Source of the DNA: Owenweeksia sp965214115
GTDB lineage: Bacteria; Bacteroidota; Bacteroidia; Flavobacteriales; Schleiferiaceae
Reading direction: 5' to 3'
NCBI GenBank assembly: GCA_965214115.1
Contig: CBDCAU010000001.1
Location: forward strand, 1 to 64,000
Length of the DNA: 64,000 nucleotides
Part shown: positions 42,136 to 50,806 of the stretch, in pieces
How positions within the stretch are numbered: position 1 is the first letter of the stretch
How the letters are laid out: each line of letters begins with the position of its first letter
The notes under the pieces: generated by a model
What the model was told of the DNA's origin: nothing
The model's input: only the letters and a program-made list of their open reading frames with translations
Databases searched by the model: none
Position numbers and translations under genes: made by a program

Positions 42136-42207
42136 GGCGGGCTGACCTAACAGCTTTTTGGACTTGTTAGCATCAAGCGGGGGCAAGCAAAAACCCATTC
42201 TCATTTC

Positions 42208-42765
42208 CTATTTCCGCCCTCTCCTTCTCCGCCGCTTGGGCGGGTCGTGGTCGTTATTTGATATTACCACCACATTGTGATTTCGCAGGATTTGCTCCAC
42301 CAGCTCTTGGCTGCAATCGAACTGCATCGCGATGTCCTCGGCTTTCACATTTTTCAAATAGCGCCGCACGATTTCACTTTGCTGGTTAGGGTTTAAAGAT
42401 TTTACTGGCTTTTTCTTTGGCGGTTTTGGCTGATTTCCGCCCTCCGGTAATTCGCTCTCCAAACTTTCCAATCCTAAAATAAGAGAGCGCAATACAGAAG
42501 GGTTGATTTTTAGTTCTCTTTTTAAGCCATTTTCTTCATCTAAAATAGTCTGTGACACTCTCACATATTTATGTTGGTTTTCCTCCACTAAATCCATTAG
42601 GAAAGTGCTTTTTTCAAATTCGAGGTGGACGGTTTTTAGGAGGTTTTTCATTTTTTTATTGAGCTTTGATGACGCTGAAAAGGCAAAGACATACTGGCTC
42701 ATCGGAATTCGATTCCAATCGCTGATGTCAATTATTCGAATCGGTTTGTAGTTTTGGGAGGCCAT
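42208..42765 (-). CDS. Small basic-tailed protein, possibly nucleic-acid binding
   Basis: A 185-aa protein of no certain family. The N-terminal half (about residues 45-110: HLEFEKSTFLMDLVEENQHK, then YVRVSQTIL) resembles a PUR-type beta-sheet module by pattern only. After a Pro/Lys linker comes a helical segment (NPNQQSEIVRRYLKNVKAED, then IAMQFDCSQELVEQILRNHN) that could be a helix-turn-helix. The end is strongly basic (PPKRRRRRGRK). DNA or RNA binding is a reasonable inference. It is convergent with the acyl-CoA dehydrogenase gene and divergent from the next barrel gene. Confidence 0.65.
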   Translation of the reverse strand: MASQNYKPIRIIDISDWNRIPMSQYVFAFSASSKLNKKMKNLLKTVHLEFEKSTFLMDLVEENQHKYVRVSQTILDEENGLKRELKINPSVLRSLILGLESLESELPEGGNQPKPPKKKPVKSLNPNQQSEIVRRYLKNVKAEDIAMQFDCSQELVEQILRNHNVVVISNNDHDPPKRRRRRGRK

Positions 42766-42848
42766 ATTTTGACAAAGCTAAACCACCCCGTAAATGTCTT
42801 GGAAAAATTTTTGCTGCCCTTCCCAAAACAACTAAAATCAAAATTTCC

Positions 42849-43946
42849 GTGAAAATTTCCTTCGCCGCTATTCTTGTTTCGCTCTCCTTTTTCGGGTTTT
42901 CCCAAAACGATTATTTGATTTTTCCTGACGATTCTGCCTTGTACAACGTGGACATCATCAACCGTGGCCTGTTGCGAAATTGCCAAAACCTGAGGCTGAG
43001 GCGCGGCGAAAGCAACTACGCCGTTTATGGCCCAAACGCGGTGAAATTCTACTTTTTGGAGCCTAACGAATTTTACGAATCGGTGAATATCCAAACGCAA
43101 GATTCGGCGTTCACCGCTTTTGCCCGCCGCATGTTGGATTCCAAAGGGCAACTGTATGAATACAAAAACCGCGGCGGCAATTTTTTCCTTTTGCGGGATT
43201 CGGTGGCGGGCGGTTTCCTTTTTCTGTCCGAAGAAAACTACCGCGACCGCCTCACCAAACACTACCAAGCCGGTTCGGAAATGGCAGGTTTCATCGCCAA
43301 GATGCGTTTCCGCAAAAACCACTTTACAAAATTTTTGGAGCGCGTGGAAAACGGTGATTTCTCCACCTTTGAACTCAACAGTTACCTCACTTTGGAAGCC
43401 GGTTTGGCCCACACCAAGTTCGTTGCCCCCCAATTCGGTTTTCTCGGCGGCCAGCCCGTGCCGGCCAGCAAAGCGTTCGGGTTTGGCTTCGGGGCGGTTT
43501 TTCCGCTGGGCGGGGCTGGCGGCGGGCTGGTCACGGGGCTGTTTTTCAATCAATACCGTATCGAGAGCGAGTTGCCGCCAGACCGCGATTTTCAATACCG
43601 CTTGGAGGGTACGCAGCTCCAAATCCCGCTGATGCTGCGCTATACCTTGCAGAGCGGCAAGGTGCGCCCCTATTTTTCCGGTGGCCCGCGGGGGTCGTTC
43701 CTCGTGGCGGAAAAGCATCGGTCGTTTGTTCAGGTCGCCCAAGATTCCGCGCTGGCTTTGGATCTGACAGAGGCCGGCCTTTTCGGCACCCATTATTTGC
43801 ACTTGGGGATGGCCCTCGGCGTAGAGCTGGAACTGGCGCCCGCCAAAATCTGGTATTTCGAGGCGCGCTATTTTTATCCGGTTTATCGCGACGAAAACGA
43901 ATTTATCCGCCACGATTTTCAGGTGGTGATGGGGATTGGGTTGTGA
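42849..43946 (+). CDS. Secreted protein with outer-membrane beta-barrel-like C-terminus
   Basis: A 365-aa envelope protein starting at GTG (42849); no ATG fits the signal peptide (residues 1-18, KISFAAILVSLSFFGFSQ). The N-terminal 150 residues (DYLIFPDDSALYNVDIINRG, then VKFYFLEPNEFYESV) resemble the small extracellular or periplasmic domain that precedes some Bacteroidota barrels. From about residue 175 alternating strands (AGLAHTKFVAPQFGFLGGQP, FGFGFGAVFPLGGAGGGLVT, VRPYFSGGPRGSFLVAE, a final HDFQVVMGIGL) suggest a barrel in the outer membrane. The function is unknown. Confidence 0.75.
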   Translation: MKISFAAILVSLSFFGFSQNDYLIFPDDSALYNVDIINRGLLRNCQNLRLRRGESNYAVYGPNAVKFYFLEPNEFYESVNIQTQDSAFTAFARRMLDSKGQLYEYKNRGGNFFLLRDSVAGGFLFLSEENYRDRLTKHYQAGSEMAGFIAKMRFRKNHFTKFLERVENGDFSTFELNSYLTLEAGLAHTKFVAPQFGFLGGQPVPASKAFGFGFGAVFPLGGAGGGLVTGLFFNQYRIESELPPDRDFQYRLEGTQLQIPLMLRYTLQSGKVRPYFSGGPRGSFLVAEKHRSFVQVAQDSALALDLTEAGLFGTHYLHLGMALGVELELAPAKIWYFEARYFYPVYRDENEFIRHDFQVVMGIGL

Positions 43947-43969
43947 AATTCTTGATAAAATCGGATAGT

Positions 43970-43977
43970 TATTTTTG
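43970..43977 (+). promoter_or_regulatory. Candidate -7 element of the 499-aa secreted-protein gene
   Basis: TATTTTTG matches TAnnTTTG, 56 nt before the ATG at 44034. A TTG lies only 15 nt upstream, which is closer than the usual spacing. Confidence 0.3.
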
Positions 43978-44033
43978 GGAATAAATCCAATTAGCGCAAA
44001 CAACCCTTTCCACTTTCCTCGCTCAAAACCGAT

Positions 44034-45533
44034 ATGAAAAACCTGCTATTCGTCGCCATTCTTTTTTGTCTAAGCTTGTCGGCTTCAGGCCAATATTATT
44101 GGCAGACGCTCCGTCAAGTCCAGTCCATTCAGGAGGCTTTAGGTTTGGGAGAAAATCAGGGTTTCTCTTTGATGGATGAAAAAGACACGATATGTTATTT
44201 TGAAAATATAGGGCAAAATTTGAAGGTGGTTTTGTATGATGTAAAAATGGAATTAGTGCGCTGGAAAGATTCTTTTCAAGTATATCATCATCGTAAAGAT
44301 TTTAACGCACTGCACCGGATTTTGCTACCTGACAGCCAAGTGCATTATTCAAAAAGCGAGTCTCCAAATTATAAAAACATTGAACGACACCATTTGGATG
44401 GCAGCGCCAAATGGCAGGTAAAAGTTACAAAGCACGACAGTATTTTTAAGGAGTTTTTTGCGGGGCGGGCTTTTTTGGAAAAAAGGTATGTAGGTGACAA
44501 AATTTATAACCACTACTGGTCCCCTGATTCTTCACATCAATCTACGCTTGATGATGGCGGCAATTTATTGGAGTACCACTGGCAATCGAATGTTGATGAT
44601 TCCGCTAAAAAATATGTGCGTTTTGATACCCATCCTTACAATAGGCAATACTCCGTTCGATACACCAATGGTGATACCATTTTTGAAAGAGAAAACACGA
44701 TTTCCGAGAGGGATACCATTTGGCGCTATTCCAAAGACTGGGCAGAATACCGATACGACAGTTCCTATGCCAAAGTCAGAGGTATCACGGTGCGTAAAAT
44801 CTCTCCGGTGTTAGACTATATTTATGCTGTGGATACCAGCGGCACTCTCACCTATCGCGAAAAGTTGTATCGCGATTCGATTGATTATATAAAACAGGAA
44901 ACGTTTTGGAATCAAGACACCACCTATTATCAAAACGATTATTACCATCACTTGCGCTGGGAAAACGATACGGACAATATCACAGATTTATATCCTTATT
45001 ATAAACAGGAGTTTTTTGGTGCCGATTCGGTTTTGGTGAAAAAACTGGAATTTACTTTTACGGAAAGCCATCATAAACCTATCATTAAAATTAGCTATCA
45101 AGACAGTTCTGAAACGATAAACTTGGCGCAGAATACTTCGAAAGAGGATTTTGAGGCGGCAGTAGCTTTTTGTGGTGGGGCGATTGGTTCAAGCGTAGGT
45201 TTCCACGAAGACCAGGATTCTATAAATATAACTGGTGAAATTGATAAAGATCACCGCGACAAATTAAAAGATTGGTTTATCCATTCGGGTGCAGCAGATT
45301 GGGGTCTGGGAAGCCCCCGCTATCATATTTTAGCATTCGTCAAAAACGAGGATTTCAAGATGTTTTTAATCTACTCTCGGCAAGAGAGAATCATAAGCCA
45401 ACTTCGCGATGTTATGGTTCAGTTTCCTATGAGAAAACTCAAACTGGTGGTGAATGATGAAGCTCAGCATATCGATGGGATTTCCATCGGCTTGGATTAT
45501 ACCACTTCCGTCAAACGGCTTACATCAAAATAA
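44034..45533 (+). CDS. Secreted protein of unknown function
   Basis: A 499-aa protein with a clear signal peptide (MKNLLFVAILFCLSLSASGQ). The mature part is rich in Tyr, Asp and His, with strand-like stretches (HYWSPDSSHQSTLDDGGNLL, YAVDTSGTLTYREKLY) that recall repetitive MORN/YD-like reporting motifs but match nothing I recognise. There are no cysteine pairs, transmembrane helices or a T9SS tail, so it probably stays in the periplasm or on the inner face of the outer membrane. Confidence 0.75.
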   Translation: MKNLLFVAILFCLSLSASGQYYWQTLRQVQSIQEALGLGENQGFSLMDEKDTICYFENIGQNLKVVLYDVKMELVRWKDSFQVYHHRKDFNALHRILLPDSQVHYSKSESPNYKNIERHHLDGSAKWQVKVTKHDSIFKEFFAGRAFLEKRYVGDKIYNHYWSPDSSHQSTLDDGGNLLEYHWQSNVDDSAKKYVRFDTHPYNRQYSVRYTNGDTIFERENTISERDTIWRYSKDWAEYRYDSSYAKVRGITVRKISPVLDYIYAVDTSGTLTYREKLYRDSIDYIKQETFWNQDTTYYQNDYYHHLRWENDTDNITDLYPYYKQEFFGADSVLVKKLEFTFTESHHKPIIKISYQDSSETINLAQNTSKEDFEAAVAFCGGAIGSSVGFHEDQDSINITGEIDKDHRDKLKDWFIHSGAADWGLGSPRYHILAFVKNEDFKMFLIYSRQERIISQLRDVMVQFPMRKLKLVVNDEAQHIDGISIGLDYTTSVKRLTSK

Positions 45534-45549
45534 ATAACCCAAAAATTCA

Positions 45550-45816
45550 ATTAAAAATTTCCTTTCCAAACTTTTCCCATTCACGATTTCACTCACCGCT
45601 TCCGCGCAAAATGTGCAGACCGATTCCCTCGGTTCCCAAACCTTTGAAATGACCGAAAACGATACCAATTTTAGGATGAAACAATCGTCCGTAGCGTTTT
45701 CAAAGCGCGGCGAAACTGCACCCGATCCCAAAAAAAATCTCCATTTTCCAGAGAAGAAATTCCTCCAACCCTCCCCAACCAAACATTTCATTTACTTTGC
45801 CCGTTCGGAAAAATAG
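45550..45816 (+). CDS. Possible small secreted protein lacking a standard start codon
   Basis: An open frame of 88 codons beginning at ATT (45550). It would encode a KNFLSKLFPFTISLTASAQ leader with a plausible signal-peptidase site, followed by a polar tail (NVQTDSLGSQTFEMTEND, ending YFARSEK). No ATG, GTG or TTG precedes the signal-like part; the first GTG (45613) would delete it. It could be a decayed gene whose ATG became ATT, a rare ATT start, or chance. Confidence 0.25.
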   Translation: MKNFLSKLFPFTISLTASAQNVQTDSLGSQTFEMTENDTNFRMKQSSVAFSKRGETAPDPKKNLHFPEKKFLQPSPTKHFIYFARSEK

Positions 45817-45878
45817 CTGGCAGTTATCGGTTCTTGGTTGTTAGTTGTCAGTCTAAACTTGGAACACCGAACTACGAA

Positions 45879-45899
45879 CCTGCCGGTGGTAGGTAGGCG
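45879..45899. repeat. CCTGCC palindrome, copy 2 (upstream of topA)
   Basis: CCTGCCGGTGGTAGGTAGG followed by CG is an imperfect palindrome related to the copies at 37177 and 58089. It lies about 60 bp before the topA ATG. Confidence 0.6.
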
Positions 45900-45959
45900 C
45901 GAAACGTTGAACTTTCAACCTTCAGCTTTGAACATTAAACACGAAACAAAACTCTGAAA

Positions 45960-48323
45960 ATGCCCAAAAACTTAGTGATAGTGGAGTCTCCCGCGAAGGC
46001 GAAGACCATTGAAAAATATCTTGGCAAAGACTACCAAGTGGCGAGCAGCTACGGCCACATCCGCGATCTGGTGAAGAAAGGGATGGGCATTGATATCAAA
46101 AACAACTTTGAGCCAGAATACGCGGTGTCGCCCGAAAAGAAGGAGGTGGTTAGCAAACTGAAGGCGTTGACCAAAAAGTCCGACACGGTGTGGCTGGCCT
46201 CGGACGAAGACCGCGAAGGGGAGGCAATTGCTTGGCACTTGGCGGAAACTTTGGGGCTGAATCCGGCCACGACCAACCGAATCGTTTTTCACGAAATCAC
46301 TAAAAAGGCGATTGACCGCGCCATCCAAAACCCGCGCAAAATCGACCAGCACTTGGTGGATGCCCAGCAAGCGCGGCGGATTTTGGATCGCTTGGTGGGA
46401 TTTGAATTGTCGCCCGTTTTGTGGAAAAAAGTGCAGGCGGGACTTTCGGCCGGCCGTGTGCAGAGCGTGGCGGTGCGCCTGATTGTGGAGCGCGAACGGG
46501 ACATTCAAGCTTTTGAACCGAAAAGTTCGTTTCGGGTAGTCGGGATTTTTCAGAATGGCGAAGGGAAATCCATCAAAGCGGTTTTGAACAAAAATTTCCA
46601 AACGGAAAAAGAGGCGAAAGACTTTTTGGAAAAGGCCAAAAACCACTCCTTCAAAATCACCGAGGTAGAGAAAAAGCCGGCCAAAAAATCGCCCGCGCCG
46701 CCGTTTACCACTTCCACTTTGCAGCAGGAGGCATCACGCAAATTGTACTTTTCGGTAAGCCAAACGATGACTGTGGCGCAGCGGCTTTACGAAGCGGGAT
46801 ACATTACTTATATGCGTACCGATTCGGTGAACCTTTCCGAGGAAGCACGGAGTGGCGCGGCCAGCGAAATCAAAAAAAGCTACGGCGACAAATTCCACAA
46901 AACGCGCACTTATAAAACCAAGAGTAGCGGCGCGCAGGAAGCGCACGAGGCGATTCGTCCCACCGATTTTTCATCTACCGGAAAAGGCGCGGACGCGGGC
47001 CAAAAGAAATTGTACGATTTGATTTGGAAGCGCGCCATCGCCTCGCAAATGAGCGACGCCGAACTGGAGCGCACCGTGGTGAGAATTGACACGCCCGATG
47101 GCCAACTGGAATTTGTGGCGCGCGGCGAGGTCATCAAGTTCGAGGGATTTCTAAAAGTGTATCTGGAAGGCACCGACGACGAAGATGCGGAAGAGCAAGA
47201 AGGAATGTTGCCCGCCGTGAAAAAAGGCGAGGCGCTGGAGCGCGAAAACATCACGGCCACGCAGCGGTTCACGCGGCCGCCCGCGCGGTTTACCGAGGCC
47301 AGCTTGGTGAAAAAACTGGAGGAACTCGGCATCGGCCGGCCATCTACCTACGCGCCCACCATCAGCACGATTCAAAAGCGGAATTACGTGGAAAAGTCGG
47401 ACTTGGAAGGCACGGAGCGCAAATACCAAGAGCTGCGATTGAACGGCGAACTAAAGGTAAAAACGCTGACTGAAACCACCGGCGCGGACAAAGGCAAGAT
47501 GATTCCGACCGATATTGGTTTGGTGGTGAACGATTTTTTGGTGGAACATTTCAAGCAAATTCTCGACTATCATTTTACCGCCAAGGTGGAAGAGCAGTTT
47601 GATGAAATCGCGCGCGGGCAGGAAAAATGGGAGGAGATGATCGACGAGTTTTATTCGGATTTCCACCCACATCTAAAAGACGTGGAAGAAAACAGCGAGC
47701 GGGCCAGCGGCGAGCGCGCTTTGGGCGACGACCCAAAAACGGGCAAGCCCATCATCGCGCGGATCGGCCGCTACGGGCCGATGGTGCAGATCGGCAGCAC
47801 CGAAGACGAAGAAAAACCAAAATTTGCCAGCCTGCGCAAAACGCAAAGCATTGAAACGGTGACGCTGGAAGAGGCGCTGAAACTGTTTGAACTGCCGCGC
47901 ACGCTGGGCGATTACGAGGGAAAAACGGTAGTCACCAATTTTGGAAGGTTCGGCCCCTACGTGCGCCACGACGGGAAATTCGCCTCGCTGAAACCCAAAG
48001 AAGGCGACGACCCCTACGAAATCGAACTCGACCGCGCCATCGAACTCATCGAACAAAAACGCGAGGCCGACCGCAACAAATTCATCCAAACCTTTGACGA
48101 CAAAGAACCCATCATCGAAGTGCTGAACGGGCGCTGGGGGCCGTACCTGAAAATGGAAAAGAAGAATTATAAAATTCCGAAAGACGTGGACCCGAAAAAG
48201 CTGACGCGGGCCGAGGCGGAGGAATTGATTAAAAATCCGCCGAAGCCGAAACGGAAGCCGGCGAAGAAGAAAAAGGGGGTGGGGAAGAAAACTACTGCGA
48301 AGAAGACTTCTTCAAAAAAATGA
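45960..48323 (+). CDS. topA: DNA topoisomerase I (type IA)
   Basis: A 787-aa type IA topoisomerase that relaxes negative supercoils. The TOPRIM domain opens with NLVIVESPAKAKTIEKYLG; SYGHIRDL and the acidic DEDREGEAIAWHLAE follow. The active-site Tyr is Y284 in YITYMRTDSVNLS. After the core, C-terminal repeats (KFASLRKTQSIETVTLEEAL, GRFGPYVRHDGKFASLKP, NGRWGPYLKMEKKNYKIP) replace zinc fingers, and the end is a Lys-rich tail (about 30 residues). Start choice is clear from the conserved MPKNLVIVES. The leader upstream is repeat-like. Confidence 0.97.
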   Translation: MPKNLVIVESPAKAKTIEKYLGKDYQVASSYGHIRDLVKKGMGIDIKNNFEPEYAVSPEKKEVVSKLKALTKKSDTVWLASDEDREGEAIAWHLAETLGLNPATTNRIVFHEITKKAIDRAIQNPRKIDQHLVDAQQARRILDRLVGFELSPVLWKKVQAGLSAGRVQSVAVRLIVERERDIQAFEPKSSFRVVGIFQNGEGKSIKAVLNKNFQTEKEAKDFLEKAKNHSFKITEVEKKPAKKSPAPPFTTSTLQQEASRKLYFSVSQTMTVAQRLYEAGYITYMRTDSVNLSEEARSGAASEIKKSYGDKFHKTRTYKTKSSGAQEAHEAIRPTDFSSTGKGADAGQKKLYDLIWKRAIASQMSDAELERTVVRIDTPDGQLEFVARGEVIKFEGFLKVYLEGTDDEDAEEQEGMLPAVKKGEALERENITATQRFTRPPARFTEASLVKKLEELGIGRPSTYAPTISTIQKRNYVEKSDLEGTERKYQELRLNGELKVKTLTETTGADKGKMIPTDIGLVVNDFLVEHFKQILDYHFTAKVEEQFDEIARGQEKWEEMIDEFYSDFHPHLKDVEENSERASGERALGDDPKTGKPIIARIGRYGPMVQIGSTEDEEKPKFASLRKTQSIETVTLEEALKLFELPRTLGDYEGKTVVTNFGRFGPYVRHDGKFASLKPKEGDDPYEIELDRAIELIEQKREADRNKFIQTFDDKEPIIEVLNGRWGPYLKMEKKNYKIPKDVDPKKLTRAEAEELIKNPPKPKRKPAKKKKGVGKKTTAKKTSSKK

Positions 48324-48339
48324 AAGCGCCCCATCCCAA

Positions 48340-48469
48340 AAAAGCCCCCCAACCCCCCAAAGGGGGGCTAAGCACACGAGCGTAAATATGCTGCTCTATT
48401 ATTTCAAATCAATTTTCATCCACAAGATTTTCCACTCCAGCAACCCCCTTTGGGGGAATGGGGGCTTTT
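48340..48469. repeat. GCCCCC-type inverted-repeat element, copy 2
   Basis: Arms AAAAGCCCCCCAACCCCCC (48340-48358) and GGGGGAATGGGGGCTTTT (48452-48469) enclose about 93 bp that itself begins and ends with G/C runs. It lies between topA and the ureohydrolase-like gene and could also act as their terminator region. Confidence 0.75.
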
Positions 48470-48480
48470 GAAAAGCACCA

Positions 48481-49662
48481 ATGATTTTAGAAGATTATTT
48501 ATCCCCCGTCCGCGAAAGCCTCCTCGCCCCTTTCGGGGAGAAAAACGCACATTCCCAGCAGCTTTTTCATCATCTGAAAATCCACACCGAACTGGATGGG
48601 ATTCCCGATTTGCAGGATATAAAAGTGGCGATAGTGGGCGTGATGGACGACCGAGGCACGCCTAATAATAAGGGCAGCCAAAATGCGCCGGATGCCGTCC
48701 GCGAATATTTATATCCGCTTTTCGCGGGAAAATGGGACGCGCCGATTGCGGATTTGGGAAATATCTACGCCGGCGAATCGCAGAACGACACGCTGGAAGC
48801 TATCCGCGAAACCGGCTACCAACTCCTCAAAAAACAAATCATACCTATTATAATAGGCGGCGGGCAAGACTTGACTTACGGCCTGTACCGCGCCTACGAT
48901 AGGATGGAGCAGACCGTGAATATGGCGGCCATCGACTGCAAATTCGATTTGGGGCGGCAGGACGAAACGCTGAACGCCCACAATTTCCTGAGCCACATTA
49001 TTTTGAAAAAACCCTATTTGCTGTTCAATTTCAGCAACTTGGGCTACCAAACCTATTTTGCCAATCAGGAAGAAATCGATTTGATGGAGCGGATGTTTTT
49101 CGACATTCACCGTTTGGGGAGTTTCAAAAACAACATTGCCGAGGCCGAGCCGATTTTGCGCGACACGGATGTGGTGAGCTTCGATATTTCCGCCATCCGC
49201 GCGGCCGACGCGGCGGGAAACGGCAACGCTTCGCCCAACGGATTCAGCGGCGAAGATGCCTGCGCGCTTTCCCGCTACAGCGGAATTTCGGACAAAGTGA
49301 GCAGTTTCGGGATTTTTGAAATCAATCCCGAAAAAGACCAAAACCGGCAAACCGCACACTTGGCTGCCCAGATGATTTGGTATTTTTTAGAAGGCTACAA
49401 CGCCCGCCGCGGCGACTATCCCGTGGCCGACAAGCAGGATTATCAGAAGTTCACCGTGCTTTTAGACGAGGGCGACCACGAACTTATTTTTTACAAAAGC
49501 CACCTGAGCGGACGCTGGTGGATTGAGGTGCCAATACAAGATTCGCTGCTCGCTGGCAAGGAGCGGCACAAGTTAATCCCTTGCTCCGCAGCGGATTATG
49601 AGAAGGCCACTGAGAACGAATTGCCCATCCGCTGGTGGCAGGCGATGAAAAAGGGAATGTGA
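48481..49662 (+). CDS. Ureohydrolase (arginase/formimidoylglutamase)-fold protein with degraded metal site
   Basis: A 393-aa protein of the arginase/agmatinase/formimidoylglutamase superfamily, recognisable from VAIVGVMDDRGTPNNKGSQN, the GGGQDLTYG turn (126-134) and SFDISAI (233-239). The binuclear Mn site is incomplete. GGGHD is GGGQD (Q129 for His), DAHxD is DCKFD (D152-C-K-F-D156, Lys for His) and the SFDxD motif reads SFDIS (D235 kept, S237 for Asp). Three of six ligands are lost, so hydrolase activity is doubtful. It lies 117 bp upstream of the porP-gldKLMN operon on the same strand, which suggests a non-enzymatic link with T9SS. That link is inference. Confidence 0.8.
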   Translation: MILEDYLSPVRESLLAPFGEKNAHSQQLFHHLKIHTELDGIPDLQDIKVAIVGVMDDRGTPNNKGSQNAPDAVREYLYPLFAGKWDAPIADLGNIYAGESQNDTLEAIRETGYQLLKKQIIPIIIGGGQDLTYGLYRAYDRMEQTVNMAAIDCKFDLGRQDETLNAHNFLSHIILKKPYLLFNFSNLGYQTYFANQEEIDLMERMFFDIHRLGSFKNNIAEAEPILRDTDVVSFDISAIRAADAAGNGNASPNGFSGEDACALSRYSGISDKVSSFGIFEINPEKDQNRQTAHLAAQMIWYFLEGYNARRGDYPVADKQDYQKFTVLLDEGDHELIFYKSHLSGRWWIEVPIQDSLLAGKERHKLIPCSAADYEKATENELPIRWWQAMKKGM

Positions 49663-49720
49663 ACTTTTTTATATTCGCGCCCTTTTTGTTTTGAAAGTTA
49701 TGTGTTTTATACCAAAACTT

Positions 49721-49728
49721 TATATTTG
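49721..49728 (+). promoter_or_regulatory. Candidate -7 element of the porP-gldKLMN operon
   Basis: TATATTTG matches TAnnTTTG exactly, 50 nt before the porP ATG. TTTTG lies further upstream but at longer than standard spacing. Confidence 0.4.
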
Positions 49729-49778
49729 GAGGTTTTAAAACCCAGCTTTAAAAGCCCGAATTTCTCTTCTTTTTTGCT

Positions 49779-50726
49779 ATGAAAAAAACATTATCACTGC
49801 TTTTTGTCTTGTCCGCTTTCGCGGGAATTGCCCAGCAGGACTTGCAGTTCACGCAGTTTATGTTCAACAAGCTTTATTACAATCCCGGGGTGGCGGGCAG
49901 TGGCGACGCGATTTGCATCAACGCCTTCCACCGCAGCCAGTGGGTGGGTTTTGAGGGCGCGCCCACCTCGCAAAACCTCACCGCGAACATCCCCATCTCC
50001 AAAATAAAGGGAGGTTTGGGTGTCCGCATCGCCAACGACCAGATTGGTTTTTTCCAAAATTTGAATTTTGGATTGGGCTATGGGTATCAAAGGGCGTTGG
50101 GCAATGGCACGTTGGGCATCGGTGCTTCTTTGGATATTTATACCAATAATGTCAGCAACGCCGATTGGCGCCCCCCACAGGAACAACAGCAGGATTTTTT
50201 AATCCCTCAAGAAAATACCAATGGTGTTGCATTTGATGCCTCTTTCGGGCTTTATTATGAAAGCGAGCGAATCTGGGCAGGTGTTTCTTCTATGCGCTTG
50301 ATTGAGAGTGCCTCAGAGTTTGACAATTCACTAAGTTCTATTACCAAATATTATAACCAACGCCACTACTATTTGATGGGTGGTTACAACTGGCCCATCC
50401 CCGCCAGCAACTGGGAACTGCGACCCAGCCTTTTAATCAAAACAGACTTCGCTGCCTCGCCCATTTATGACATTGACGCGATGGGCGTGTACAATAACAA
50501 ACTTTGGGGCGGCGTTAGTTTCCGCGTGTCCAACCAGTTTTCCATCAACCCGCACATCGGCTACCAAATCACCGAATCGCTGGGCGCGGGCTATTCTTAC
50601 GACATCGGAATAGCCGAAACCGAGGCGCAAGGCGGCGGCAGCCACGAGATTTTTGTGAAATATTGCTTTAAAATAGAAATCCCGCCACGGGTAAAAGGGA
50701 GCAACAAAAACCCGCGATTTTTGTAG
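49779..50726 (+). CDS. PorP/SprF-family T9SS outer-membrane protein
   Basis: A 315-aa outer-membrane barrel of the PorP/SprF family, which binds secreted type B cargo at the cell surface or takes part in T9SS assembly. A signal peptide (residues 1-18, ending GIAQQ) is followed by the family hallmark DLQFTQFMFNKLYYNPGVAG and many beta-strands (FRVSNQFSINPHIGYQITES, then LGAGYSYDIGI), ending EIFVKYCFKIE. It is the first gene of the T9SS operon, 80 bp before gldK. SprF or PorP cannot be told apart by eye, so no symbol is given. Confidence 0.92.
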   Translation: MKKTLSLLFVLSAFAGIAQQDLQFTQFMFNKLYYNPGVAGSGDAICINAFHRSQWVGFEGAPTSQNLTANIPISKIKGGLGVRIANDQIGFFQNLNFGLGYGYQRALGNGTLGIGASLDIYTNNVSNADWRPPQEQQQDFLIPQENTNGVAFDASFGLYYESERIWAGVSSMRLIESASEFDNSLSSITKYYNQRHYYLMGGYNWPIPASNWELRPSLLIKTDFAASPIYDIDAMGVYNNKLWGGVSFRVSNQFSINPHIGYQITESLGAGYSYDIGIAETEAQGGGSHEIFVKYCFKIEIPPRVKGSNKNPRFL

Positions 50727-50806
50727 TTGATAAGTGAGTTAAAAACTTTTTGTATTATAGCCACCTGAAACGAAACTACTTGAAAATCAACTCTAAAAAC
50801 ACTCTT

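Larger units (their letters stand above)
45534..45959. other. Intergenic region with a possible start-less small gene and a repeat-like topA leader
   Basis: 426 bp. The first part (45550-45816) holds an open frame with a signal-peptide-like N-terminus but no normal start. The second part (about 45830-45955) is low-complexity, repeat-like leader DNA with a CCTGCC palindrome before topA. Confidence 0.5.

Noticed and set aside
42732..44003. A 423-codon minus-strand open frame
   Set aside because: Antisense to the GTG-started barrel gene, whose signal peptide and strands are convincing.
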